A DNA stretch of 64,000 nucleotides from Dactylonectria macrodidyma (taxonomy: Eukaryota > Ascomycota > Sordariomycetes > Hypocreales > Nectriaceae): positions 3,038,001-3,102,000 of the forward strand of contig JAGMUV010000003.1 in assembly GCA_020744425.1 (NCBI GenBank). Reading direction: 5' to 3'. Positions 35,231 to 47,558 of the stretch are shown piece by piece. Below the pieces are notes generated by a model, which was given only the letters and a program-made list of their open reading frames with translations, was not told where the DNA came from and did not search any database. A program made the translations under genes and the position numbers. Positions within the stretch are counted from its first letter, which is position 1; the number at the start of each line of letters is the position of its first letter.

Positions 35231-37287
35231 ATGGCAGCCTCCCCTAGCTCTGTTGGCGCTACGTCCGATATCGAACCTCCAAGCTCTCCCGTACAAGCCG
35301 AGGGCAAGTCATTTGTCTCTCGCGCCATGACTGAGGATGACGACACACAAATGGCCGAAGCGACGCCTGACCCTGTCGAGAAGCCTGCTCGCGGCAAGGG
35401 AAAAGGGTCGCAAGGCAAGGACGTGGGTAACCAGCAGCAGATTGGCAAGATACGGCACCTGAAGAAGGAAGATGGAGAGCCCCTTTGGCGAGAGGACATC
35501 CAGTACGACTTCCTCAAGGCCGTCTTCAACAACGAGTTGACCGTCTTCACCAATTCCTACGACGACAAAATGGAAAAGCAAACCTTCGCAGACCTCTACA
35601 TTGACACCATGTCTCGCAGCACAAAGACTAGCAAGGTCCTCAGGGACAAGCTGTTGAGCGACAGAGAAGCTGCCAAAGGGATGGCCATGGTCTGTCTCTT
35701 GGTCAACATGGGCCGCATGAATACCACCCTCAATTGTGAGCATGCCTCCTTACACCTGGCTTCCTATCTTTTATGCTAACTGCGTCAGTCTTCCCCGAGA
35801 TGCGAGCACAGCTCAGAACCTATCACGCAATCCCCTCCCTTCAAGCCCATCAAGATGCGCACGCCTACAAGCAACTACAAGATGCGCCCCGTCTAAAGTC
35901 AATTCTCAAAGGCGGCGCCGAGGATCGCAACGAGCCCAATTCATTGGACAAGATCAAGGGCGAAGATGTTCCGCGCACGAACCCTGTCAATCTCATCTTC
36001 GTCATGTGCAACACGGCTCAGAAGATTGCCGAGCTACATTTCCCCCGACACCGCGAGTTCCACGACCTCATCATGAAGACCCAGTACACCAGCAAGTCCC
36101 GAGCGAATGCCTTCCTATGGCTCATGTGGTTCTACCTTGAATCTGATTTTACCGAAGAGGGATGCGAGGAGAACCCCTTTGGACCGGGTGTAGACTATGG
36201 CTTGGACGTAGCGAACCAAGGTGTGCCTGTTCTTGATGAGATGACAGACGAAGAAAAGGCCAAGGAGAATGTGGACACACCTGAAGAGGTCGAATTCGGC
36301 CGAGCCAAGCAAAAGACACGAGCCAAGATCCTGGAGATGGATCAAGCATACCTCAATGAGCGCGAGACGAAGCGCGGTAAGATCCGTCCATCCTTTGCTG
36401 ATGATGGACCCGCCATTCTCCCCCGGATTAGGCCATCAAAGCATGAGTCTGATATAGACAGCACTCGATCTACCCCACCCCCAAGAGCTCTTGCCCGAGG
36501 CATCGCCTCTGCACGGAGAGGAGCTCCTCTAAAGTATCAAATTTTTGAAGGGTCTTCGCCAGCACATCACCCCCCGGGTGAGGGTGTAGTCGCAAGGAAG
36601 CCTCGACCCCCAACAGCCCATCAGTTGGCCGTTGAGCGAAACCGGAGTCAGAGGGTCGAGTACATTCTCGATCGAGGTCTACGCAAGCAACACCACAAGA
36701 GCCGGAAACTTCGACGTCAAGATGGCGCCATCTTCCGAGCATACCGGCGACTCGAAGCTCAAGCAGACCCTTTTGAAGACAGCGATGAAGAAGGCGTCGT
36801 CCCGCAAAACCTCTCGTTCGTGGGAGACAAGGCTCCTGGGCTTTTCAGAGAGATTGGGCTGGGTGGCCTCTGTCTCCTCACAAATGAGGAAGACGACTAT
36901 GGCGAGGAAGTAAGCTCTTACGCCTCTGCGCTGAGACGGACCACACGACGGTTGTCCCGCTGGGCAACCAGTAGCGCTGAGCTTGGCGTTGTCCCCCCTA
37001 TCAAGCGACCCAAGAAGAAGGCTGAGGAGGACAAAGAAGACGGCGCGGATCTAGAGGACGACGAGAAGACTAATGGCCAACTCAACGGCGATGCTAACGG
37101 CGATGTCACAGTCGGGGATATGACCCTGGGAGATATCACACTTGGAGATGTAACAATGGGCGACATGACCATGGACGATGCTGAAATGGAAGACCAGACT
37201 ATGCTCCACGAAGATGAGGAAAGGGGAGACGATGATCTTGACGACCCTGATCGGACAGAAGTCATGGGCGACTCTGACATTGACTGA
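35231..37287 (+). CDS. IES1: INO80 chromatin remodelling complex subunit 1-like (Ies1)
   Basis: Nuclear subunit of the INO80 nucleosome remodeller, fungal-specific. Two exons: 35231-35735 and 35789-37287; 667 residues, 53-nt intron. An acidic N-terminus and a GKGKGSQGK patch are followed by the conserved block IRHLKKEDGEPLWREDIQYDFL, AVFNNELTVFTN, FADLYIDTMSRSTKTSKVLRDKL and NMGRMNTTLNFFPEMRAQLRTYH. Next comes MKTQYTSKSRANAFLWLMWFYLESDFTEE, the family hallmark. The C-terminal half is charged and disordered, with RRLSRWATSS near residue 560 and a tandem GD-x-T-x pentapeptide array at about 606-630, then an acidic tail. The ATG at 35231 has A at -3; an in-frame upstream extension lacks support. 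Confidence 0.87.
37096..37172 (+). repeat. Tandem 15-bp repeat encoding GD-x-T-x pentapeptides
   Basis: Five adjacent units (Gly-Asp, then Val/Met/Ile, Thr, then Val/Leu/Met) lie inside the Ies1-like gene, followed by a degenerate DDAEM/EDQTM pair. The units differ mainly at third codon positions, consistent with an older in-frame expansion. Confidence 0.7.
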
Positions 37288-38102
37288 ATAGATAGCCGCC
37301 GTTGTTTGAGGCAGGAGGTGGAAGTGAATCTAGGTGGAGAGCCGCAAGGAAGGGAAGGCAGTTTCGATGGCGATACAAAACGGTGGTCGCACGAGACGGG
37401 TAACTGGAGGAGTTTTTTTCTTGTTTGTGTATCTTGGGCTTCGCTTGCTCTTTCTCCTGCTTGCGTACTCATCGCAACCTGTAATGTACGAGGCGTTGAG
37501 AATGTACGAGAATTGTTCGGGACTTGACATTGCATTTGTCTCGAGGCTGCTAGAGGGATCTAGAATTACCAGCAAAAATTAACACACGATTATTATTAGA
37601 CGGCTATTTCGCATTCGGGTACACTCAGTCAAACATCCTGATGTGCTCGCCCACTTACTCACTCCTCTCATTAACTGGCGCTGTTTCCAAATCCGAACAC
37701 GAAAACGGAGCGCGAGGATGGCGCAAATTAGGCCAAGATCTGATGGCGTTGATTACCATAACTAAGGTACGTAAGATCAATCAGCGGGCCGGGTAATTGC
37801 CCGTTCATCTCCTGCATTGCATCGCATCGCATCACTCGGGATTCGCGGATACCGAGCGGTGAGGGTCGGCAATTGTCAATTCAGGGTCCCAACAAATCTC
37901 CGTCGCGGATACAGACATACTCGACGGAATCCCCGGTCGAGGACGCGCTGGCCATCTCCTCTGTTCTTCATCACCTTCGCTTCGCATCGCATCGGTCTGC
38001 GCCAATTGACACGGGATTGACGACGCCCTCTTTTCGGTATACCTGTTTTTGTAATAGCTGTCTCGTTGTTCTTCAGCCTCTCCTTATACGACACCTATCG
38101 CG
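37288..38102. other. Intergenic between INO80 subunit and erg2
   Basis: 3' flank of the INO80 subunit gene and promoter of erg2. Contains a short CATCG/GCATC run at 37815-37838. No gene recognised. Confidence 0.5.
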
Positions 38103-38902
38103 ATGCCGAAGTCCGACAGCCCTCCCGCGGGTATCAACCGGCTACTGGCCATCCTGGCCGTGCTCACCGGCCTCCTGGCGTCAGTCTTCTACGTCCTGGG
38201 GCAGAACCTCGACGCTTTCTACATCCTCGACCTCGGCCACTTGGACGACGTGTCGAAGCGCGCGCTCGCTGAGCATGGCAACGATACCCGCGCCGTGGTG
38301 CAGTACATCACCTCGGAGCTCCATGAGAAGCACCCAGCTCATATCAACCTGCACGAGGAATGGGTTTTCAACAACGCTGGCGGTGCCATGGGCGCCATGT
38401 ACATCATCCATGCCAGTGAGGATGACCCGTGGTCCAGTTTGGGATGATTCGTCAGATGCTAACAGTGCCGTTAGGTGTGACTGAGTACCTCATCATCTTC
38501 GGTTCGCGCCACGCCCCCCTTTGCCCCAAGAAGATAGGAGCATCACCGTTAACAATGCAAACAGGAACCGCCATCGGCACCGAAGGCCACTCTGGCCGCC
38601 ACACAGCCGACGACTACTTCCACATCTTGTCAGGAACGCAGCTCGCATACGTGCCCGGCTCCTACGAGGCCGAGGTCTACCCCCAGGGCAGCATCCACCA
38701 CCTGCGCCGCGGCGATGTCAAGCAGTACAAGATGCCCGAGGGCTGCTTCGCCATGGAGTACGCTCGCGGCTGGATCCCGCCCATGCTGTTCTTCGGCTTC
38801 GCGGACGGTCTGTCGAGCACCCTCGACTTTCCCACGCTGTGGCACACGACTCGCATCACTGGCCGCGAGATGATCTCCAACCTGATGAAGGGTAAGTTGT
38901 AA
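38103..38902 (+). CDS. ERG2: C-8 sterol isomerase (ERG2)
   Basis: Ergosterol-pathway enzyme of the ER membrane; it moves the double bond from C8 to C7 (fecosterol to episterol). Three exons: 38103-38415, 38475-38501 (27 nt) and 38565-38902; 225 residues, matching the ERG2/sigma-1 receptor family. An N-terminal membrane helix (LLAILAVLTGLLASVFYVL, about 14-32) is followed by WVFNNAGGAMGAMYIIHAS, then VTEYLIIFG on the tiny exon. Next come TAIGTEGHSGRHTADDYFHILSG with the conserved His/Glu/Asp set, and EVYPQGSIHHLRRGDVKQYKMP, EGCFAMEYARGWIPPMLFFGFAD. The second intron has a non-consensus donor, GTTCGC, but it is the only choice that restores the family sequence in frame. Target of morpholine-type antifungals in other fungi. 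Confidence 0.95.
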
Positions 38903-41900
38903 GCAATGGGTGTCTCGAGAAAGGAAAAGCAAGCTGTAAGAAAAGAATATCTCCAGGAAGGTGAAACGACAGAACATTCGAGGTCGCGGCAAGGTGGGCA
39001 CAGGGATTTTCGGGTTTGGGCGGCTGAGTGAATCGCTGGTTCAGGCTATCTCGAGCTGAAGGTCATCCAGATGATCCCACCTTGCCACCAAGACCAAATG
39101 TATCATGGATGGTGTACGATCCTGTAAAAGATGAGTAAAAGAGAGGGACACGACTTAGACGGCGCCTAGAAATGGCTACCAGGCCGATTAGCGCGGCGGA
39201 TGAAATACCATTTGCCTCCACACATACACTCTATCACCGCGTCGCGCAACCTTAAGCTTCCGAGCTCCCTTGTTCGGAATGGCGTTTGATTGTCTCATGT
39301 CACCTCGTCCGTGCACCAAACACATTGGTTCCCAACACGAGGGCTTGGCTGCACTGATACGTTTATTAATAATAAGCTTGAGCTTGACTCCAGCTCAAAG
39401 GGCCTATGCATTAGGCTATCACCTGCTCAAGATGCAGATCGAACATTTGAGGAGCCGCCTTGGGCCTTTTGGCATGTGGATGCTGGACCTAGATGGGTTC
39501 GTCCCATCTTCCCCGTGGGGCTGATATTCGTTTTCGCTTTGCTCCCTTGTTAGATTCCAACGCAAGTGCCAGTATTGAAGGCTTTGGAAAGGGATGACCT
39601 GCTCTACCGACTCTGGGTGATCAATTAGTTGAGGACTTGGAAACCGTGTAATCGATAACACGATATGGTGATGGCATGGATGCTTGATTGTAGAGTCTGA
39701 TGGTGCTCGAAACATGCACTTTTGATACGAGTTCCTCTTCAAATCCGATGTTATCCGTCGATACGCGCTATGCATAATTCAAATTCGGTTTAGCAAGCAG
39801 CTCATGATTCGGCCGAAATGCGAAGCGAAAAGCTTGCGACTGGTGGCAAGAGAAGAAGCAAAGCTGAGACGACGGGGAGTCGGTTTGGCTTAGGTGATAT
39901 GATCGACTGGGCCAGCAGATCGGCAGTGAGACGGCTGATTTTGGACTGAAATTGTCAGCACCCAATCCCCCGGCCCCAATGACCTTGTTCATGATGTGAG
40001 TAGTTGCCTTCTATTGATCAGTGCTGTTGATCAGTCAGAGAGGCACACGCTTGAACACGACAGGTTGAGAAGGTGGTGGAGAGATGGCCCCTTCAACCCT
40101 AGACGCGGCCCTGTAAGCATCCCCTGTGAGCATCCCCTGGAGGGAAGCTTAAAAAAGGACCCTACTAGCGCCAGAAGCTCTCTAGCGTCGCTGGCAGTAG
40201 CGCAAATAGGAAGGTGGCGTCGCTATGCCGTGCACGGGGCCTTGACTTGGCATATCGCCTGGAATCTATCTCCCCACACTGTTGAAACATAGAGAGTTAG
40301 TGTACGTAGAGCACGTACGCAAGCGTTGATGTTTATGCCAACGTCTGATCATGTTGCGGCTGGACGGCAATGGCTTGAAGAGAAGGGGATAGATACCTTA
40401 GCTGTGGTGCCTGTTTTGGTTTTCAGCCTTTTTTATCTTTCGGTCTTGCGATGGCGCCTTATTGCGTACTGGGTTTAAGATTCCATTGTCGGCTGTTGTA
40501 GTCTTTGGCGTCCCGCAACAAGAATGTCGTTCGGGGGGCGATACCATCACACACCACCATTAGAAACCCCAGTCCGTACGCCCTCACTCCATCCCCTGCA
40601 CCCAGGGCGGCATACATGGCCCGAAATGTAGCCAAGACGTGGCCTAGTCCACGCGGCCGCTTCCCGCAACGCATTGCTGCCACTCGGCCACACCCTCGGA
40701 ACATTGGCGCATCCTTGGCGGTCTTGGGGTTGGCCTAACTTCCCTTATCGTGATCGATGTGCGGGCACGCGACTAGCAGCGTTGCAACGTTGCCGGAACT
40801 TTTGATTTTCGACTTTGCTTCACCATACGATGGTTTCTGTCTGCCCTGCTCTCCTCATTTCTGCCGCTTCCTTGGCCCTTCGCTCGCCTGGTAAAGGAAA
40901 CCGGCACCTCCAGCTTCTGTCTGGTTGGTCCGTCTGGTTGGTCCGTCTGATCTCCGCCCTGGCAACACTAGGTTTTGTATACGGCAACGATCACCGAGAT
41001 GGCTTCGCAGCTGCGGGGTGACCAGATAAGCTGCGCCCTCTGTTCAGCCTTAGGAAGCGAACTTCTAGAAGCGAGGACAAGTCCCGAACTGGAATCAAGT
41101 GAAGGGGTTCTCGCAACCCAAATTTCAGCCACACCGGACGGGGCATCATGGTGACCTCATCTGATGTTGTAACAAGTCAGTAAGGGTCTTCGCACGCAAG
41201 CACTGGGGCCAACAGTCGTGGGAGCAGTCTACCTACTCAATGGTCCGATCCTCGTCTCAATCATCAAATGGCCACACGTTACCGTCGATGTCCCACCTTA
41301 ATAAACCAATGGCCCCTGGTGAGGAGGTTGCACGGCGTGCCACACACGCGAAACAACTGGGTGCTGTCCCGGCGGGCGGATTACAATTGCCAAAGGGAAC
41401 CAACGCCCGCTGCAATCTTGTCGATGATGGAAGAAGTTGCAGATATGCCATAATTAGGACCACCCATGGGAGCAAGAATGGGAAAGGGCCATGGGGGTCA
41501 TTGGGAAAAGCGGACAGCCAAGTGTTCACAGACGATGAAGCTCAAATCCTGTGGTAGAGAAAGGGCAACTTCCCACAGTTTAGACGCCAACCCGCCAACC
41601 CGCCGCAGGCAAGTACCCACCAGTGGCACCTGCCGAAGTACCTTAGCAGTTGCGAGTATCTCTGGTATTAACTATTAAGGAAGGAGGCTACTATACGGGC
41701 TAGTTCCTGCCCTTTTCCTCTATCGCCGAGGACCAGTAATGTCTTGGCAGTTTGGCTCATCGCAGGCATCTGATATCCTGTCCAACCCTTTGCCTGGCAA
41801 CCCGACCTTCTTCTTTCACTCTGATCCTTGACGCCGCAATACGACCCCCAAAGCTCCCAAGCTTCATATCCGTCCACAGGGATTGGACCCGCTCCCAGTC

Positions 41901-42129
41901 GTCGGGTGCATACCTTCGGCCCTCGGCTGCCCTTTGGGTATGATCGCTGGTACCCTTGATCGGGCTAACCTCTCACCAGGTTCGCAGTTATAAAGACGGG
42001 TGCCGGATCACACTTGCAGCTTCTCCTCGCCTCTCGAACTCCCCAGTCCCGAGCCCGTGGCCCCTAGCCCCGATCAAGCATTACATCGTCCTCGCGGAAA
42101 TAATTGTTAGCACAAACCAACAACTGACA
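38903..42129. other. Long intergenic region, no gene seen
   Basis: 3.2 kb between erg2 and the peptide transporter, both plus-strand. It holds small direct repeats: AGCATCCCCTG twice near 40116-40140, and GTCTGGTTGGTCC twice in tandem at 40919-40944. Short frames show no domain. The last few hundred bases are probably promoter and leader of the transporter. Confidence 0.5.
40919..40944. repeat. 13-bp tandem duplication
   Basis: Two exact head-to-tail copies of GTCTGGTTGGTCC followed by a partial third (GTCTG). No known function. Confidence 0.8.
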
Positions 42130-44251
42130 ATGGCGCCCCCTGGCGACGTGACAGACTCCATCGCCGGAGCTGAGTTGCGTGCTGAGGTTATCGACGAGAA
42201 GCGAGCCTCCATCTCTGCTGAGCCTGTCGTCGCTGCGACTGCTCCTCGCGACAATGGCTTCCATCTCGCGACCCCGGAGGGTATGCAGCTCCCAACCGAC
42301 GAAGAAATGCGCACCCTGAGACGAGTGCCGAACCATGTTCCTCTCAAGCTCTTCACCATTGCCTTCGTCGAATTGTGTGAACGTTTCTCCTACTACGGTT
42401 GTACCGTCGTGTGTAAGTTGAATTGCCGTGGCGCTTCCCCAATCATTGAGATATGATCAGTATTGACCCGTCCCCAAAGTCACAAACTTCATCCAGCAGC
42501 CTCTTCCTGAAGGTTCCACCACTGGTGCCATCGTCAACGAGGGTGACCAGCCCGGTGCCCTGGGAATGGGCCAGAGAGCCTCGACTGGTCTCACCACCTT
42601 CAACCAGTTCTGGCAATACTTCATGCCTCTTGCTGGTGCCTACGTCGCCGATCAGTACTGGGGACGTTACAAGACCATCAACTATGCACTATGCATTGGA
42701 ATTATTGGCCATATCATTCTGATCGTCTCTGCTGTTCCCCCGGTTATCAAGAACAGTGGTGGTGCCCTGGGCGCCATGGTCGTCGCCATCCTTACCATTG
42801 GTTTTGGTACCGGTGGTTTCAAGCCCAATATCAATCCCCTCATCGTGGAGCAACTAGGAGAACAGTACATGCACGTCAAGGTACTTCCGTCTGGCGAGCG
42901 TGTCATTGTTGACCCGGCCGTCACCACTGAGCGAATCTACAACTGGTTCTACTTCTGCATCAATGTCGGCGCGCTTGTCGGCCAGATTACCATGGTATGA
43001 TCAATCTGATCCCAATTAGACTCCAAGTATTGCTAACCTTATGCTATAGGTGTATGCCGAGAAATATGTTGGATTCTGGCTGTCTTACACCCTTCCCACC
43101 TTCATGCTCTGCATCTGCCCCGCCGTCATGTTCTGGGGCCGCAACAGATATGAGAAGCGACCACCAGGCGGTTCTCTCATTGGACCAGCACTCAAGACTT
43201 GGTTCCTCGCCCAGAAGGGCCGGTGGTCCATTAACCCGTTCCGAACCTGGAAGAACATGCACGACGGTACTTTCTGGGAGAATGTGAAGCCCTCTTCCTT
43301 CACCGATGAGACTCGACCAAAGTGGATGAATTTCGATGATGCGTGGGTCGACGAATTGCGCCGTGGTTTCGCCGCCTGTGCTGTCTTCTGCTGGTATCCC
43401 ATCTTCTGGCTTTGCTACAACCAAAGTAAGTCTGGTGTTGTGGGAAAGGTGTCGTTTTACATGTGTGAGGGCAGCCGACTGCAGGCCTAGCACGCGACAG
43501 ACTTTTACAGAGCCATATCCTATTTAGAGCACTCGCTAACTCATGTTACCTAGTCAACAACAACTTAATCTCCCAGGCCGCGACCATGGAACTCCATGGC
43601 GTCCCTAACGACGTTTTGTCCAACCTGAACCCCTTTGCGCTTCTCATTTTCATCCCTCTCAACGACTTTTTTATTTATCCCGCCCTTCGCAAGGCAGGCA
43701 TCAGATTCACCCCCATCAAGAAGATCACAGCTGGTTTCTTCGTGGGATGTGCTGCGATGATCTGGGCCGCCGTAGTCCAACACTACATCTACAAGAAGTC
43801 TGTCTGTGGCGACCATGCAGGTGGCACTATGTGGAGCGAGGAGGACGGCGAGGATGTCTCTTGTCCCGCTGCCCCGATCAATGTCTGGGCCCAGACCGGA
43901 TCCTATGTTCTCATTGCCCTCGCCGAGGTCTTTGCTTCTATTACTTCTCTTGAGTATGCGTTCTCCAAGGCCCCCAAGAACATGAGATCCATGGTCCAAG
44001 CCGTGTCTCTCTTCATGACTGCCTTCTCTTCTGCTCTTGGCCAGGCCCTTGTCGGTCTTGCAGAGGACCCCCTCCTGGTCTGGAACTATGGTATCGTCGC
44101 CATTCTCGCCTTCATCGCTGGAACGTGCTTCTGGTTCCAGTTCCGTGATTTGGATATCCATGAGGATGACATGAACAACCTAGCAGAGGGTCGTGCTGGT
44201 GCAACTGCTGATGAGGAGAATCGTTACGATTTGAAGGGTGCCGAGAACTGA
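42130..44251 (+). CDS. PTR2: PTR2-type di/tripeptide transporter (POT family)
   Basis: Proton-coupled oligopeptide transporter of the plasma membrane. Four exons: 42130-42412, 42480-42994, 43050-43425, 43554-44251; 623 residues. The soluble N-terminus (about 75 residues) ends TDEEMRTLRRVPNHVPLKLFTIAFVELCERFSYYG, where E-x-x-E-R is the proton/substrate motif of helix 1. PTR signature 1 spans FNQFWQYFMPLAGAYVADQYWGRYKTI, and signature 2 is FYFCINVGAL at about 251-260. The second half includes FCWYPIFWLCYNQINNN across the last intron, and IPLNDFFIYPALRKAGI. The third intron is long (128 nt) and contains an open frame, so retained-intron forms would read on briefly. It probably feeds nitrogen uptake, and the repression regulator Nmr1 is the next gene. 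Confidence 0.94.
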
Positions 44252-47200
44252 GGGCATCGACGATGATGGTAACAGGGAAATGTCAACTACGCGATGGAAA
44301 GACAAGGTCATGTGACAAACGTTGCGTGAACATCTAGTTAATATTGAAAGCCATACCTTTCTAAAATGCATTGAGTATTCCGGATAGTGATGTTAACTGA
44401 TTTAGGGTGTTGGTTACAGCGGCGGATGGGTTGTCTAAGGTGGGATCTGTGATGTCGCTAGTTCTTTCAACGTTAAAAATTGCGGCAGTAACAGCCGCGT
44501 TTCATAACCAGGTGGCGACTCAAGCCATTCATCTACTTGTGAGTTTATAACTACATGCTCGAATTCAAACCCTTTGCATAAGTATGAAAAAAGTGGATAT
44601 TCGATCCTAGTCTCAGTCATTATTCTTGATCATGAACTTGCCGCAAGACCTGCCGCTTCTAATTGGGCCAGAGACCCTCCCCCGTCCTTAGGAGAAGAAA
44701 GAAAATTCACAACCATGCTTCGAACCATGCTGAATGTAATGCAATCTATTTTCTGTCAGAAATCCATTGTTCTTGCCATCTGCGCGTTTAGCCTTTCTGT
44801 CTCTCTACCTACCTATGTCTGCAGGGTAAGTACCTTGGTTGTGATGCAAGGGAAGAGAAATCATGGTCTCGCCCCTTTTTTAGAGATCTACCATCTCCCT
44901 TGGTGATGATGGTGGCCTTAGAGTACAATATGCTTTCCTCAAAGATGTCTAGGGCGCCGAGGTACTGTGTTCCTGCCGCCACCATCCCTATTCACCAAAA
45001 GCCGAACGAGTTTGCAACGACGAACCCCCCCGTGGATATTCAAGCTTAGAGACGGGAGGGTAGGGACAAGGAGACATGAGCAATGTGCACCTCTGTTGAC
45101 CTGAGAATCACCATGACCTTCAACCCTGCAGGCCATTTAGCTTCATGTATCCTTGTATCAATCCTTGTTAAGCCAGCGGACGAAAGACGCGGCTGTGAAT
45201 AAACAAATAAACAACAAGAGCCTCCACCGTTGCATAGAACAACGGACAAAGGCGATGATGCTCGCATACTGTGGATTAGTTGTGCGCCATTATTCGTCTT
45301 GCCAAGCTACCCTTGTGATACTTAGGAACGTTTCAGCGGACCTAGGACAACACAAGTAACACAATTGTCATACAGAAGGAAAAACGGAACAGCCTCCTTG
45401 CGCAATGGCCGGCCCGGGATACCCCGTTCGGAATTCCCATCGTAATAAAGGAGGATTTGTCCTTGCAGCATCTTATCTGCCTCTAATTTGATGCCTGTGA
45501 GACTATCGAATCAACACGAGACTAAGAATTGGTCAGTCTATGGCTGCCTATCGAAAGTCTATGATGATGGCGGTTGATCCTTAGGTACACTACCAAGACT
45601 ACATAGCGGTACTTGTCCACGCACTACTCCATCTTAAATGCCCACAGTATTTCCACAAGCTGTAAGTTCCTCGCGGTACGGTATGAAAGATACCGATAGC
45701 TGATAAGATGCGTGTGGTTTTGATACCACCGGCCCCGAACGGAACCTGTAGCTTGCAAACGGGGTCAAGGTTTTCCATCTGAAGAGTCGGATGCCAATTG
45801 ACAATCTGCGGCCGCTGCTTGGAGGAGGGGAAGACGCATGGACTGTTGGTGGGTTGAGATGCTTCGATAAGGCGGTCGGTAGCAAGGGTTCGGGATTCAG
45901 ATATGATAGTCGTTATCCAAGGTCAGTCATATCTTTGCCCACATGCAGTTGGCCGCCGCTATCTCTCTCTCCGCGAACTTATCTCACTCCGCCCGTGCTC
46001 GTATCTCTCCAACGGCATTGGCTCTATCCAATGGCATGGTTCTTCTCTCCAATGACATGGCTTTTCTCTCCAATGATATGAACGCTTTATGCATCATCGC
46101 CGGAAGTCTAGAATCCTGGCCCCCCCTCCTGTGCTTGGCAGGTTTTCGGTGCGGGGAGAAGCGCGCACCAAGAACGAACTCGAGACTCGATCCACGAGCG
46201 ATAATTAGTGAACCACGACAAACTAGATAATGCTGGGTGGCCGTTGAACCCGCTTCTCTCTTGTATCCGAAGCGCTCGAGGCGTATCTACTACTACTAAT
46301 CAGTAATCAGATGCAATTAACTCACCGGAAAAGAAATCACTCGTTCAATAAACGGCCACATTATCCTATATAATTAACAAACAAATCGCCCATCGGCTGC
46401 CCACCCCGCGCGCCTTGACCCCTTGCCTCGTGCGTGCCGCCCACCCTACGTTGCTGTTTGTCGCTGTTTTGGTCGCGCCGCCTTTCTCTCCCTCCTCTTC
46501 CCCCCCACGCGATGCTGCTTTTCTTCCCACTGGACCGCTGCCAACCCCACGCGTTGTGCGGGCGGCCACAGGCGGGATGGTGATGGGGGAAACGCCTTTG
46601 GTCCAGCCCTGGCGGGGGGGGGGAACGACATGGCTTGTATAAGAAGCTGTGCCCGGTTCCAGTTCCAGTCGTTGGAGAAAAGAAAAAGGTCAGCAGCTAC
46701 AACTTGTGGTTTAGGCTTGCTCGAATCCTCTTCACAGTGACGAGGACAAGATGCTGTCCAGATAAGACGGTGAGCAGGGGCATGGTATGTATCGCTGTGT
46801 CACGCTGCAGGGAGTCGTCCTATCCTGGCTGTCGGGGGGCATCTACTCTCTGTCCGCGTGCCACCCAGCTGGTGGTGTACAAGCGGTGGGCAAGGGAATC
46901 ATCCACAGCCTGTTCTCTCAACCCGGCTTTTCCATCCCTTCTCTCTTCTCTCGCTTTCTTCCCGCTTGCTTATCTCCCAGCGACCGATACCCGCGTTATC
47001 AGTTGACTCGATAAGCGATAACATGCGAGATGGAAACTGCATAAAAGCATTCATATCTTCAATGTCATTAAACACAGGTTAGCTGCTCGAACGAATCGAT
47101 CTGAACAGCAATTCAGTCCGGGACATCCAAGAACGAGAAATGCAGACGTGATTGAGCGAGGGCAGTGGAACAGAGCGAAGGGAGCCAACCTCCTCCTATA

Positions 47201-47558
47201 CACCAACAACATGCACAGCAAAAGAGGGATATCGTGACATTGGAGAGAGACAGATGCTAATTCGTCATCGTTTTCACAAAAAGTCGTCCGTCCACCAGCC
47301 ATGATGATATTTCATTCCCAGACCAAACCACCCATATACGCCTCTGCAAAAGACAGACAAGCAGCCTGGACCTCCTGTCCGAATAAACACAACTCCGCTC
47401 CGCCCAAATGCAATCATCGCCGATCCGCGCCGCCATTCAGTCCCATTGTGTGGACTTCCGGGATGGATCTCTTTTTTGGTTCTCCATCTCTTTAACTTTT
47501 TTTTTCACCATGTTCGAGGAATTATGGGAAACCTCCAAGTGGAGGGAGGGCAGCCTCA
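44252..47558. other. Long convergent intergenic region
   Basis: 3.3 kb between ptr2 (+) and nmr1 (-). Contains a roughly 21-bp minisatellite at 46004-46085 and C/T-rich DNA at about 46430-46520. No coding gene could be supported. Confidence 0.5.
46004..46085. repeat. Minisatellite, four units of about 21 bp
   Basis: Degenerate units beginning TCTCTCCAA or TCTATCCAA followed by YGGCATGG/TGACATGG and a T/C-rich tail, four in a row. Unit boundaries are at about 46004, 46023, 46044 and 46065. Confidence 0.7.
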
